Positions 44,195 to 55,216 of a DNA stretch of 64,000 nucleotides are shown piece by piece. Location: positions 1,109,001-1,173,000 of the forward strand of contig JAUCEF010000013.1 in the NCBI GenBank assembly GCA_033558025.1, given 5' to 3'. This DNA is from Phytophthora sp. 'mugwort'. Taxonomy: Eukaryota > Oomycota > Peronosporomycetes > Peronosporales > Peronosporaceae. The number at the start of each line of letters is the position of its first letter. Within the stretch, counting starts at the first letter, position 1. Made by a program: the position numbers and the translations under genes. Under the pieces are notes generated by a model that saw only the letters and a program-made list of their open reading frames with translations, searched no databases and was not told the DNA's origin.

Positions 44195-44455
44195 ATGGGA
44201 AACGTTACAAGCTGCTACAAGACCAAGAAGTTGAATCCTTGTACTCCGCCGACAAACGACAACGAAGCTGCCAAGTCTGACGCAAATTACAAGTTTCAAG
44301 CAGAAGAAGTCGGTCGAGCGGCGAACGACAGCATCCCCGAGGAAACACATTGCTCTCTAGAAGGCACCAGCACCAGTACTAAACCGGTGCTTACAACAGC
44401 CACGCCGCTGTTGAATCCTGCAGTCGCTGGGGGAAACTACGGAGGTCGACAGTGA
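44195..44455 (+). CDS. small predicted N-myristoylated protein, unknown function
   Basis: 86 aa, single exon, 157 bp after the CEP97-like gene, same strand. It begins MGNVTSCYKTKK: Gly2, a small residue at position 6 (Ser) and a basic cluster after it fit the N-myristoylation pattern, and Cys7 is a likely palmitoylation site, giving dual-lipid membrane anchoring. The rest is polar, Thr/Pro/Asn-rich and probably disordered. No family recognised. The lipid-anchor signature in a short ORF is unlikely by chance but not proof of a gene. Confidence 0.5.
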   Translation: MGNVTSCYKTKKLNPCTPPTNDNEAAKSDANYKFQAEEVGRAANDSIPEETHCSLEGTSTSTKPVLTTATPLLNPAVAGGNYGGRQ

Positions 44456-44585
44456 AAATTAGGATCTTGTTTGACGGGAGTTAAGTTTCCAGTGATGCTC
44501 TCAGTTAAGACGAATGCATAAAAAAATCCTTGACTCTTGTTTTTACTAATATAGTTATCATTATCTTGTCAGCGTTTCCAGGTCT

Positions 44586-47379
44586 ATGATGCGAGCGTTT
44601 CATCCTAATAATGCTTTGTATTATTTTTTAGGTTGCGATAACAAATTTGTTTGTAGCACAAAGTTGCCCATTGCGAGTCTCACGTTTGGCACTGCTATTA
44701 ATCAAATGGGACAGCTTTTTGCTACAGGTTGGAAGTTTGGTCAAGTCCCCACAACTGGGAAGGCAAAACTACATACTACGAGAGGCTCCTCCGACGTTCT
44801 GGGCATGCCTTCCAGTCATGAATCGTGGTGGGGATGGCGGCGACGTCGCTTTGCTGCCATGAGATGGGGATACGTTGTGCTCATGACAGTGATTTTCGTG
44901 ATCTTGAGTGTGTGGAGTTCGCTGCTGCTTGTCTTAAACCTCGAGCCCAGTCAGAGTGTCAATTATCTTTTGCAGACTGATAGTCTGGACAATGGCTTTT
45001 TCTGGCAGTCTCACAAGGCCGAGTCAGCCATCTTGGCTACTACTACGACGCTGCTCCTCGTTGTCGTCGTGTATTGGTATCTCTTATATTTGTTGCTTCT
45101 CCGACCTCCGTCACAACGTGTTCACTCTCATGAACTCAATCAAGCCCAAGGACGAGGTCTTGCATTCCGAAAAGTGCTGACAGTAGAGCCACAATTGCAT
45201 AAACCGGACCCACTCATTCATCTCGTACAATGAATGAGTAGAGGAGAGGTATTGACTGGATTTACCGCAGCGTAGTGTCGGCCGACGGCACGTACCGCAA
45301 TATTTGGGTAAGCACAGCATAGCAAAAAGTAAAAGGGTGAATACTCCTGACTTCCTCGTATTTTTGACTTCAGAATGTATTGATGAAAATACCAGAAGTC
45401 ATTTTACAGATCGTTTCGTTGCGAGAACACATGGCCCAAGGCCTCGACACGTCATTACTCTACTGCTATGCGTCGCTGATGGCGTTGAACGCATGCGTCG
45501 CGTTTTACCATATTCAATTTCGCTGGAACGAGTCCCCAGTTTATTATAGCCTGAAAGATTCCATTTAAGTTTTTATTTATTGGATCAAGTGAGTGTGAAG
45601 TAACCAATGTTCTCTCTTCTATTTCGCTAGAGTCGACGCTGCATTTGCCGTCTTCTTTCCAGCTCTCATCCTGTATTATTCCCTCTTCGTCTTTGGAGAT
45701 GATCTCAAAGCTGTGAAAATCCGACAACATTTCTTCCCGCCTGGCGTCTTTGAGCGTAAAGCTCGAAACTTGGTCAGTGTCAAGGAGCTGAATATGTTTA
45801 GCTCCGACTTTGAGAGTCTTTTGGTTCGTAGCGGCTGGGACGTGTTCCTAAAGTTCAGATGCATGCTTCCGTTGGAACAAAATCACGCACCTTCTTCTCG
45901 AACGCGAGCACAGAAAATCGAAGTTTAGTGGGTAAAACCATAGATACATGCCACGAATCAACTTTAACGAGAAATTGTACGGCTGTAGCTCCGTTGAATG
46001 CTGAGGAAAATAGCCCCATTCTTGACACCAAGCGCTCCAGAGCTAGACTGTTTCTAAGGACCAGACTGCGGACAATAATTGGCATTTGTTTCTTGATCTA
46101 TGGAGCTGGAAGCCTCGTGTACAGAGGCAGAGCTGTGCAAGTTTCAGAAACCTCCTGTTTGTCATATCCAATGTCTGTTCAGTTCGCTTACCGATGGGTC
46201 CCTGGGGCGTTAAATGACGCCTGTGAAGGTCTAGCGTACGTCGAGCGCGAGTTGGCACCAAGAAATGATGAGAATGTGACGGATGTCACAGACACGTTGG
46301 CAGTATTGGCATCTGCTGGGAAACTTCAGACAGTGCAGCTTGTGAACCGCAGGATTAACGGCTCGCTTCCGGATGAACTTAAAACGTAGAAAGCTTCGAA
46401 ACTTGTACGTCGCAAGGTCCTGTTCGCGTTTGAAGTTATTAATTGCTAAACCGATTTGTACAATAGGGTTTTGATTCATTCTGGGGTGGAAGTATTACCA
46501 CCGTGGACGTCGACATCTTTCTCCGACTTGGAATATCTGCACGTTATACTGTAAGCTCTCTCATCTGGAATATATATCAAGATTTAATTTGTATGTGATA
46601 GACATGTTGAAGGGGACCTCAATGATCACAACCTGGTCGAGCTACCGAGTGATCTGTTTGAATCTACGGCAAATCTCCACACGATTCACCTCTCATATCA
46701 TGCCAATCTGCGTACTTTGCCATCTTTGATCGGATTAAAAACCCTCGAGAGTGTTTATTTTGGATATCTCGCTTGTATCAAAGCGATCCCGTCGGCAGAA
46801 AATCTTACTAGTCTGAATGTGATGGCGTTTGAGGGTCTTCCACTGGTCCGTTCGCTTCCAAATGTGGCTCAGTATGAGAACACACTCGAGATGGTATTTG
46901 CACAAAATGTTCCTGCCTGTTGCAGCGGGTTTCTGACTGAAGGTGACTGTAACACGACGTTCCCAAGCTGCTGCAGATCTGGAGAGAGCAAGGACGGCAG
47001 CCATACTGCCAACTCACTCGATTCTTTACCGTCAACATGCCTTGATATCCCTGACGAAGCTTCTTTTCTCCCGACGAACGCGACGCTGTCACTTCTCACT
47101 CAATTCGTCCTCAATGTGTCCATTTTTGCGATGCATCCCAGGCTACATGTCCAAGTGGCGTTATCGTTGATAAGCTTCGAGAGGATGATCACTGTAACGG
47201 GGTGCTCTATCGCAAGTATTCGTCCAAGTCGAAAGGGACGGGAATTTATTTTAACGAGGGGATGAGGCGTGTCGAGTGCACGTACTCACAATCGATTAGT
47301 TAAGATGCGAAAGGCGGAGATTGCAGCCGGGTGTAGTTGTGATCAAGGGGAGGAACGGTGGCTAGGGTGTGGCGCATGA
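44586..47379 (+). pseudogene. WLGC-type LRR membrane protein, copy D, diverged and probably broken
   Basis: Distant fourth member, about 23 kb from the tandem array. Blocks in order: N-terminal helices and QTDSLDNGFFWQSHKAE (44586-45233), TYRNIW with a gtaag donor at 45307, LREHMAQGLDTSLLYCYASLMALNA (45370-45565), VDAAFAVFFPALILYYS and GVFERKARNLVSVKE (45633-45925), CLSYPMSVQFAYRWVPGA (46100-46390), a small LRR exon (46470-46550), LRRs and ACCSGFLTEGDC (46600-47105), and a last block ending GEERWLGCGA and stop at 47379. Stops or frame changes at about 45233, 45567, 45926, 47110 and 47300 cannot all be explained by introns, so I call it a pseudogene; unusual splicing would be the alternative. 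All diagnostic motifs survive, indicating a once-functional divergent member. Confidence 0.65.
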
Positions 47380-47999
47380 TTAGCACTTGTATGTGTGTAG
47401 AGATTACCAACTACTTCAACACGAAGAAACCCTTGTTTATCGATACGTGGCTCAAGCGTGACATTTAATGGCTAGCACTGGAGAACTGGAGAACTTGACT
47501 ACAGCTCATTCTTTTTCAATTTCCCAAAATTTTATTTTGGTCAATTGGTTCGGTAAATGCACCAGACAATGTCCGATGGGTATTAAAATCCGTTCTGATA
47601 ATGTGCACAACTATGTTTTCATCTTTTCATTCACTCTTCTAAACGTGAGCGGTGTCTGGGACTGTTAAATACATGTCGGCTAGCATTTAATTACCAGTAG
47701 CAAGTTGGTCATGTTCATGTAGATAACACTGAAGTTAAGTATTTTAATCTGAATATTATTCCGGAATTTCTAATATATGAATTAACCCACATATACCGGG
47801 AAATCAGTACTACATATCCTGTTTGGAGCCTTTAAATGACACATGGTTCACACAGGCCATATGATTGGATGGTACATAAAGAGCGGCAGTATAAAATCTG
47901 TACAATGTACTCTCAATTGCGATCTCCTTGCAAAGCCGTTACCACTCCATTCTAAAATAAAAAGTTTTTATATTGTTCCTGAATAAGAGGTCTCTTATT
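47380..47999. other. AT-rich intergenic, no supported gene
   Basis: No domain-bearing ORF seen on either strand. Confidence 0.5.
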
Positions 48000-49320
48000 T
48001 ATTATATATGGTGTGCTGGGCGGAGGTGAAGACACGATGATAGGGGTTGTTGTCGGTGAGCAAGAGACACGAACGGGGACTCTTCCCTCCCATTGAAGCC
48101 GCAGAATGCCCATGTGGAGCAGCATAAAATTGTTGTCGCCATCGGCTTGAACGCATAAGTCCATGCAGTCCTACAAGCTTTGAAACGCAGTATTTAAAAC
48201 GTGAGGTGGAATATCCCAGTCGTTGCTGTGATCAATTCGTCGCTGTTGCGTGATGCTTTACTCCTTGTCGAGATTGGATAGCTGTAAAAAAAACAAGTCG
48301 CAAGAGTCGGAACGGTTGGGCGATTGGTATCACAGCTCCACCTGCATGCCATAGTGTTCCCCAGCTGCAGTCATCGCGGGATCGGATTGTGGGATGTGGA
48401 CTGAGTCTTTGTCCTGTAGGATTACGACAGGGTCACGGCTTGTCCGTCTAGCACGGGTAGATGGCAGCATTTCTGCAATCAGCTTCTCTCTGTAGGTCGA
48501 CACCGTAACGGAGCCGCCTTCGTCTCAAAAGTTCCGGGTGGCCTGCGTTTACTAGAGCGTGGGCCCAATGACGAGTTTACCGTCCAACTGCTCGCCATCG
48601 GTCATACAGCATGGTCTACCAATTACATCCAGCATCATGACGCGCGTGACGAAGCGTCTGCTTTTGTTTTACTCTCGGCACAAGCGCTGGCTCATCGAAT
48701 ACCAATAGGAAGCGTCGGCGTGATTGCGTGTAAAAGAACGCTTTTCATCCACGTGAATCATGTTGAGCATGCTCAAGTACTGCCTGGTTTCCGACCATGG
48801 GGGTCTTGCAAACCGATAGCCTTCCACGCTTGTTGTCCTCGGTCAACAACGGACGAAGAACGCTGCTGTGAGAGTGCAGGTTTGCCCGCTGCAGCTCCCG
48901 GGACAGCGCGGTTGTAAGAAGGCCGCACGTAGCAGCTGCTGCGCGAAATGTAGACCGGCAGTCGACCGTAGTACTCCGCAGCAGCTCAAGCTGTTGGCTA
49001 CGTTCCCGATGTCTCTGGCCGCTGTAGTGCGTCCGAGGTGTAGCTACGGAGACACCGGACCGCCGCCATTCTTGCTCAGTATACTTCCATACTCGACGGG
49101 TGGAGGCCGAAAAGCACGGCAACATCTGCCTGTGCTTCCTTGCGTGGTGCATCTTTATTTAATCGTGTCAGTAAAGCTTGTACTACCTGATCACGCTCGC
49201 CAGCCGTCAAGTTTCTCATACGCCGACACGACAAAAGGTCCATGCGCCCGGTGGACCTGGCCACGGCCGCCATGGACATTCCCGACGTAATTATTGCCGG
49301 CATGGGCGTAACCGGCATGG
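48000..49320 (-). pseudogene. Tc1/mariner-like transposase relic (same family as 32226-33744)
   Basis: Read on the minus strand from 49318: RNLTAGERDQVVQALLTRL and AQADVAVLFGLHPSSMEVY (helix-turn-helix start), RPLLTEDNKRGRL near 48830 (compare KPVLTDANRLAR in the other copy), MIHVDEKRSF near 48750, RFVTRVMMLDVIGRP near 48630, GEQLDGKLVIGPTL, and finally MDLCVQADGDNNFMLLHMG near 48100. Blocks are in different frames with stops. Confidence 0.62.
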
Positions 49321-49499
49321 CATTACACTCAGCATAGATGCTCCGGCAGCATCGTGCTCGTCATGATCCGCAGCCGCGTCGTGTCTGGCAGCTGGGCGGT
49401 CGCGGTGGACGGCATCATGACGTCCGGCAGCAAGGTTGGCGTGGTGCCAACGGTGTCGTGTCCGGCAGCGTGGACGTCGTAGTGTGTGGCATTGTGGCG

Positions 49500-51600
49500 G
49501 GTGTCATAGCAGCGAACGCGGCACTTGAAGGGGGAAGGGCGAAATGCTTAAACGTATCCTTCCTACAGCGATACCCCCCCCGTTTAGTCGTCTTGGCCCC
49601 AAACTTGGCGCCAAGACAAGTTGAACACATTAAAGACTGGTGGCGACGAGTTGCCTGTTTGGTACTAGTTTCACTGTTTATGCTACGAATGGAGCATTAT
49701 ATCGAACCCTGCTTTGATAGAGACCTCTTATTCTGGAAAGGAGTGGTACATCCCACGGCAAGAGCAGATAACAGCAGCGCAGGAAAGGATCACCCCTCAG
49801 TCAAGCACTCCATTCATTACTTCCATCATATTCTTCAGCTACCTCACGCATAACCTCAAGCATACGCTTGCATACGAACCTGATATTGCGCTGCATCTCT
49901 GGGAGAATGGCCACGCCCTTCTTCTAGCTCTGGTGCCACATGTCCTTGCATGTGAAGGCGCTGCCGTTCTCCAGTCTCTGCGAGAAACGTGTGGAGCACC
50001 CATTTGGTAAAAATCGAACCGGCTTGTTTTCCATCCAAGCTAGCGCAATGAACTCTGGATGGCGTCGCCATACAGCCATCCGACCGTTTCCTCGCGTCAT
50101 GCTGTTTACTCGCTTCTTTTACTTGAACTCGATGTCCAAACACCATCATTTGTGATGATCCAAACGTGGACGTACCCGGTTGTGCGATAGCGGGTCAATG
50201 CATAGAAGTTATCCGTGCATATGAGTCGTTGAGGCCGTTGTCTTCGTAGTCCTTGTGTGATATTCTCGGTCACTGCCCGCTGAACGATAGCGTCTTCGTT
50301 ACCATCGGCCTTGCGCGTGATATACCTTCAGTCAGACAGTACAACACATATGCTGTTTTCAAGACAGTACGGTTCATATAAAACGCATAACGGATTCACA
50401 GAAAAAAAAACATACTACGGATGCCCATCTGGTAAGACGGACATCCGTAATATGTGTACATCGTACCTGGAGCAGTAGGCGGTGTCAGCGCAACAGGTCA
50501 AGTAAGACTTGGTGCTCTACTTGTTGGGTTTTGTTAACATCTACTGGTGTATCGGGTTCAGACGGTGGCGTATCGGCACCATGCCTTCGTCGAATGACGC
50601 GTCAAGTCGATACCCGCGAAAATATGTCTTCTTCAACGCCTGAAATACAGGGCGTATCTTGAATGCGCTATCGCCACAGTCAGCTTGTTTGGCTTTGGTC
50701 ACTCTCCACCCTTGTAATCCAGTGCCGACTCATACTTTCTCGGCGAGGATCCAGTGCAGTGCAATCGGTAAACCAATGAACCGAACAATCTTGTGCGCTG
50801 GATTGTGGTCTTCCGTGCCAGTGCTGCCTTGTACTCCCCAGCGGTCAATACATTGTGGCGGGACTCTGTCACGACGCTCGCGTGTACTTACACGGATCTG
50901 CTGCGCTATCGTGTTAATGCTATCCACGCTGAGTTTTTCGACTTAGCTGCTAATATCCACCAGAGATCCTTCGGAAGAAAGAAGTAGAAGATCACTAGCG
51001 AATTCTCGGTGTAGGCTAGAAAAGGCAGAGTTATGACGAAAGGGCCATCGTAAAGGGCTGAGGCATCGGTATGAACTTGGTTGGAGTGATGTTCGTCAGA
51101 CAATTTTCATTCATCGAACTGCAGTATGTCCAAGCCATCCGCGGTCAGGCCAAATTGCACAGGCACTTCATCATACGTCGTCGTCACTTTTGTATCCCAC
51201 GGATAAGTCTGAAAAACCGGGCCGTCAACAGCATCGTTCTCGTCCAACAAGATAGAGTCTTCATCGGTCTCCGCGTCGGAATCCAACCCCAGAAGCCATA
51301 CTCCATCACTCATATTGATGTCGTCGGGATCAGTTGTGCGAAAGCCGGTCTCGTTGCACAGCACCAAGGAAGTTATGAGAATCAGAATCGTCGAGCGCAA
51401 TTTCGGCTGGCTCACCATTTGCAACTCGTGACGAGTTCGGAGCCTCCGTAGTTGCCAATTTAGCCGGCACGCCCACCGAAATATCCGCAACTGTCTGTAC
51501 AATACCCGTCGGAACACTAGCGTCCGTATCCAGAACAAGCGGAACTGAATGATTCGTAACAGATATGTTAGTATTCAATAAATAACGGATCGGCAAACTG
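49500..51600 (-). pseudogene. piggyBac-like transposase relic
   Basis: Minus strand, several frames, in order: acidic N-terminus with DDINMSDGVWLLGLDSDAE (about 51330-51250); YDGPFVITLPFLAY followed by FYFFLPKDLWWILAAKS (about 51050-50930); IVRFIGLPIALHWI; YFRGYRLDASFDEGMVPIRRR (about 50620-50550), containing the conserved DEGM block; MLTKPNKSTKSYLTCC; RLICTDNFYALTRYR (about 50240-50190); and SIFTKWVLHTFLAE. A Cys-containing segment (MCSTCLGAKFG, about 49630) may be the C-terminal finger. Many stops; inactive. Confidence 0.6.
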
Positions 51601-52325
51601 TCAAGCTTACCAGTTCGGCGCCGCTTAATTTGAGCTGGTGTTATCGCCTTACTTGCCGATCGTGGTCTTTAGAGGTCCCGCTGACTTGACAGATGCTGGT
51701 GATGTTATCACAACAATCGATCCATTTTCACAAGTTGTACTTTTCGCTGCAGCATCTGGTTTCGGTGCCGCAGCGAAAACACTGGGGCACGGTTTGTGTT
51801 GCTGATGGCGTGACTTCTGGCGCAGGCGCTAGTGGTATCACGATGCCTTCTTGTGACGTCGGGACGGCTTCATGTGTCGTCAGAGTAATTGTAGCGAGAT
51901 CTTGTCGACTCTATCTGTTTTTGTTTTGTTTTTTGGGTCTGTCGGCTGTTCGGCTACTGGCTTGACGTTGCGCGAGATCGCAATTGGCTAGATTTTTATG
52001 GGATCCGTCGGCTACCGACTCGCTATTACGCACATGCGCCGATAACTAGATTCTGTATCGGTACGGATCATATTTGCTTGGATTTGGATGAATAACCCTA
52101 CCACTAACGATTTCATTGAATGAAAAGGCAGCATACTTCCGTTTCATTGGAGAAGCCCTTGTTATTAATCTGATTGGTCGATTGTATAGGAATTAACCTA
52201 CCCTTACTATTTCATTGGTAAAAATAGCATAGTTCCGATTCATGTTTTTGGAAGAGAACACTTGATATTAAATCTGATTGGATGCTTTGTGTCTATATCG
52301 AAGATACAACTAACTTATCGGTGCC
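51601..52325. other. intergenic, no supported gene
   Basis: Only short ORFs. A motif of the type cattggaatt/ttcattgaatgaaaaggcagcatacttcc recurs with variation at about 52110-52145 and 52200-52250, suggesting a diverged direct repeat. Confidence 0.35.
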
Positions 52326-52760
52326 TTAACGATAAATTAGAATACTCATTATTATTAACAATCCATTGGGAACCCCAATTTTTTTATTTAATCTTAAACT
52401 AATTGGTATAAAATTTTGACCCATAACTTTTCTTATATATATGTTTTTTCGTGTATTAATAAATTCACCAAATTTAAAACCAATCATTTTATCATTTATT
52501 TCCCAATTAATAAATATTTTACCATTGTAAATACTTACAGAATGATTACTATATTCAGGAAATATTGTTAAAATTTTATTAGTTACTTTTATCCATTGTT
52601 GTTTAAATAAATTAACTTTAAAAAGTGGACCTTTATATTTACTTCTAGACATAATTTATTTAATAATTAATTTTGTTTTTTACGTGTAGGCTTTCCTTTA
52701 GTTATTTTACCTTGTGGTGTTATTCATCCATGTCAAATAATTCCATACTGATATTTTATT
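52326..52760 (-). other. nuclear mitochondrial insertion (NUMT): rpl2 end, rps19, rps3 start
   Basis: Very AT-rich block unlike its surroundings. Minus strand 52652 onward encodes mitochondrial ribosomal protein S19 (MSRSKYKGPLF ... DKMIGFKFGEFINTRK). It runs on into MGQNFIPISLRLNKKIGVPN, the start of ribosomal protein S3, which ends at a stop at 52326. Upstream, 52680-52730 encodes TPQGKITKGKPTRKKQN and a stop, the C-terminus of ribosomal protein L2. The order rpl2-rps19-rps3 is that of oomycete mitochondrial genomes. The S3 reading frame is cut after about 30 residues and S19 lacks its own stop, so the copy is a non-functional nuclear fossil rather than an organelle contig; flanks are GC-normal nuclear repeats. 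Confidence 0.85.
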
Positions 52761-53154
52761 ATTTGACCATACTTGAAAAATTCCAACCAGCTTCGACTGC
52801 TTCCAACCAAACACCATAGCTACGCTGTGAAGTTTTTGATCAACTCTAAGTTTTTTGTCTTGACTTTCAACCTTGATGCCAGCATCCCCCCCTCCTGCTC
52901 GACCAGCAATCGGATAGCAGCCTCCGCCCGAAGCCGCTCAGCAGCTCGTCTTGTTGTGGTGTGCCCCATGTGCTGCGTGTGCTAGGTTCTGTCCGCGCGT
53001 GGGCTGCGTGCTGGACGGCAGGACTGCGTGCCGGCTACGTGTCCGCGTGCTGGCTACGTGCCAGCCGCAGCATAATGTGCAGCTGTGTAGCTCGAGGCGC
53101 GGGTCGCGAGGCATGCCAGCGTAGCAGCACCAGACCGTTGAAATGACGAACATA

Positions 53155-53230
53155 TGCCCATCGAGCTCGATAGGCTGGGCGCTAGGCCTTCGGCCCTGAT
53201 GGTACGGGTTCGAGTCCCGTTGTGGGATAT
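53155..53230 (+). other. tRNA-like sequence with Pol III B box (possible SINE head)
   Basis: GGTTCGAGTCC at 53207-53217 is an exact Pol III B box within a T-arm-like stem (ACGGG loop CCCGT). An A-box-like TGGGCGCTAGG lies about 30 bases upstream. The acceptor stem pairs poorly (CCCA with TGGG only), so I do not call a functional tRNA. tRNA-derived SINEs are known in Phytophthora. Confidence 0.4.
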
Positions 53231-55216
53231 GAGTATTTGTGTCATGTTTGGGCGTGTAGGTTGCTATCTATGTATGCAAGCTTCGCGAGCATAAGGTACG
53301 TATTGTCTACACGCAATTATGAACTGCAATGTATTTAAATGTTAACCACTAGGTAACACGCATGAATTCTGGAGAGCTGTCTGCAGCGTCGGGTCGGCGA
53401 TATCGCCCTCGAAGTGCCGATCCCGACAATGGTCAAGGTGGCTCTGGAACTGGCCAGTCTTATGCAGCGCCCGCATCGCTTCGATGACAGAGCCGGCAGA
53501 AACAGCCTGTGATCCCTGAGCCGCCAAGTATTCCAGCGTGCGCTTTTCAGTTTTTCTACACTTAGTACGTGAACTTCAGTTTTGTACCCTGGCGAGAATG
53601 CATCCAGCTTGAACCCCCAAGGTAAGCACAGCATCATGTAAGCTACGGCGTGCCTGAGCTCGTGAGGTTTTGCTTTGGTAACTGTCTTTTCATCAGTACA
53701 TCACGGCACAGCAGTAAGCCACTCAAGCACACCGTTGCAAGTGCATTTGACGCACATTTGCGCGCGCGCTTTGTGAAGGTTCTTCGCGATGCTGTTGAAT
53801 AGTGTTTTGTGTTTGCTGGTTAATAGATCCTGTATTTACTTCCAAAGCAGCAAGTTTTTTTATCGTGTTTGACGAAGCATCATCTTATCGAGCTGCTGTG
53901 GCAACGGCACCGAGCACGTCGTTCGGAGCTGCGGTTGCTGTCGTCCTTATCTTATGCATGATAATTGAACGCAGCGTGGAGTGTGAGTGGCGATACCAGC
54001 AGCTCGGAGGCCCGTATGCCAAGCACAACAAGGGCTTCATGTATGCGAAGAATATACAAGCTGGCTGGGAGATGACGTTCAATCTAGAAGAAGTGAAGGA
54101 ACAGCGTCGCCATGAAGAGTTCAAGAACCTGCGAGTCCACGATCCAGGACAGCATCGGGAACCCAGTGACAGCAGCGAAGAGGGCCCCGGCAGCTTATCG
54201 ATGATAAGATTGGTCAAAGCCATCCAGGGCTGTCATGTCAGGTAGTCGACACCGGCTTGAGGGTCCCACCCGCTCAACTGACGTGCTACTTGTTGGTCTT
54301 CGTGTTTTGCTTTTAAGATGTAGGAAAACGCCTTGCTCGCTCAATCATCGCTACTAGCGCCCCATTTACGTAGTCAGAGTTAGCCGAAGCGTGCATGTAG
54401 AGAGCCAAGATAACTATCTTTTAATCCTTCTTCGTGCACGAGGGGGTTTGTTTCCTGACACTTTTCTCTGGCCTCTTCTCGCAGTACCTATTTAGTGTCG
54501 ATATCATCTTTCAACTGTTTCGCTACGTATTGTCTCTACAGTGAATACAGATCCGCCAGTCAGTTCCTAACATAACCAACGTAAGAGAGGACAGTGTTTT
54601 CGACAGAGCTACTCCTTGTCTTCCAACCTAATTCACGAAGAACCAACCATACTTATCCAGAATTATAAACAGCGTGTTGTCTTTTAGTATACGCTCGCGG
54701 ACGTCTGTAAGCGCCATCTCCATTTTTTCGAGGAAGGTTTCGAAGGACTTAATAGTTGTAGTTATGCTTCACCGGCTGTTAGCCGGAACGAGCGCAGCTA
54801 CGGACATGAATTCGAGCGTCGGACAGCGGAGTGCTGTCATGACGGTTGGAAACCTATGAATAATTGTAACTCACTACAGATCTGTAAGGCATACTCGACA
54901 TTTGACGATTCCAACCAGATATGTTTGGAATGGCGATTGCCAGTCTTTGACTCAATCCAATTGGACAAAAATATATCCAAGATAGTGGCTACTGGCTGTA
55001 AATGCGAATACATAAATTTACGCTATTTTTATTGGCTGGGAGGACCATACAAAATGTAAAGACTAGTATTATCTGGAGTCAGAATCGCAACGATATGAAC
55101 CCAAGAACCGTATTCCTTGTGTGCTTACTGACAGCTGAATTCAGGATTTGAGTTGTGCTATCCACGCACATAAAGCTAACTTCACAAAGAAAATATGTGA
55201 CGAGCGCAAAATTTAA
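53231..55216. other. repeat-rich region with one orphan ORF (53802-54245)
   Basis: The frame 53802-54245 (147 codons, +) has an internal hydrophobic helix (SFGAAVAVVLILCMIIE) followed by a charged tail (WRYQQLGGPYAKHNKGFMYAKNIQAGWEM ... EEVKEQRRHEEFKNL). It looks like the last helix and cytoplasmic tail of a larger membrane protein, but I do not recognise the family and no start is convincing. The rest (54246-55216) holds nothing I can support. Minus-strand ORFs at 53335-53637 look repeat-derived. Confidence 0.3.

Noticed and set aside
53155..53230. Functional tRNA gene
   Set aside because: Acceptor and D stems do not pair well; only the T-arm/B box is convincing.
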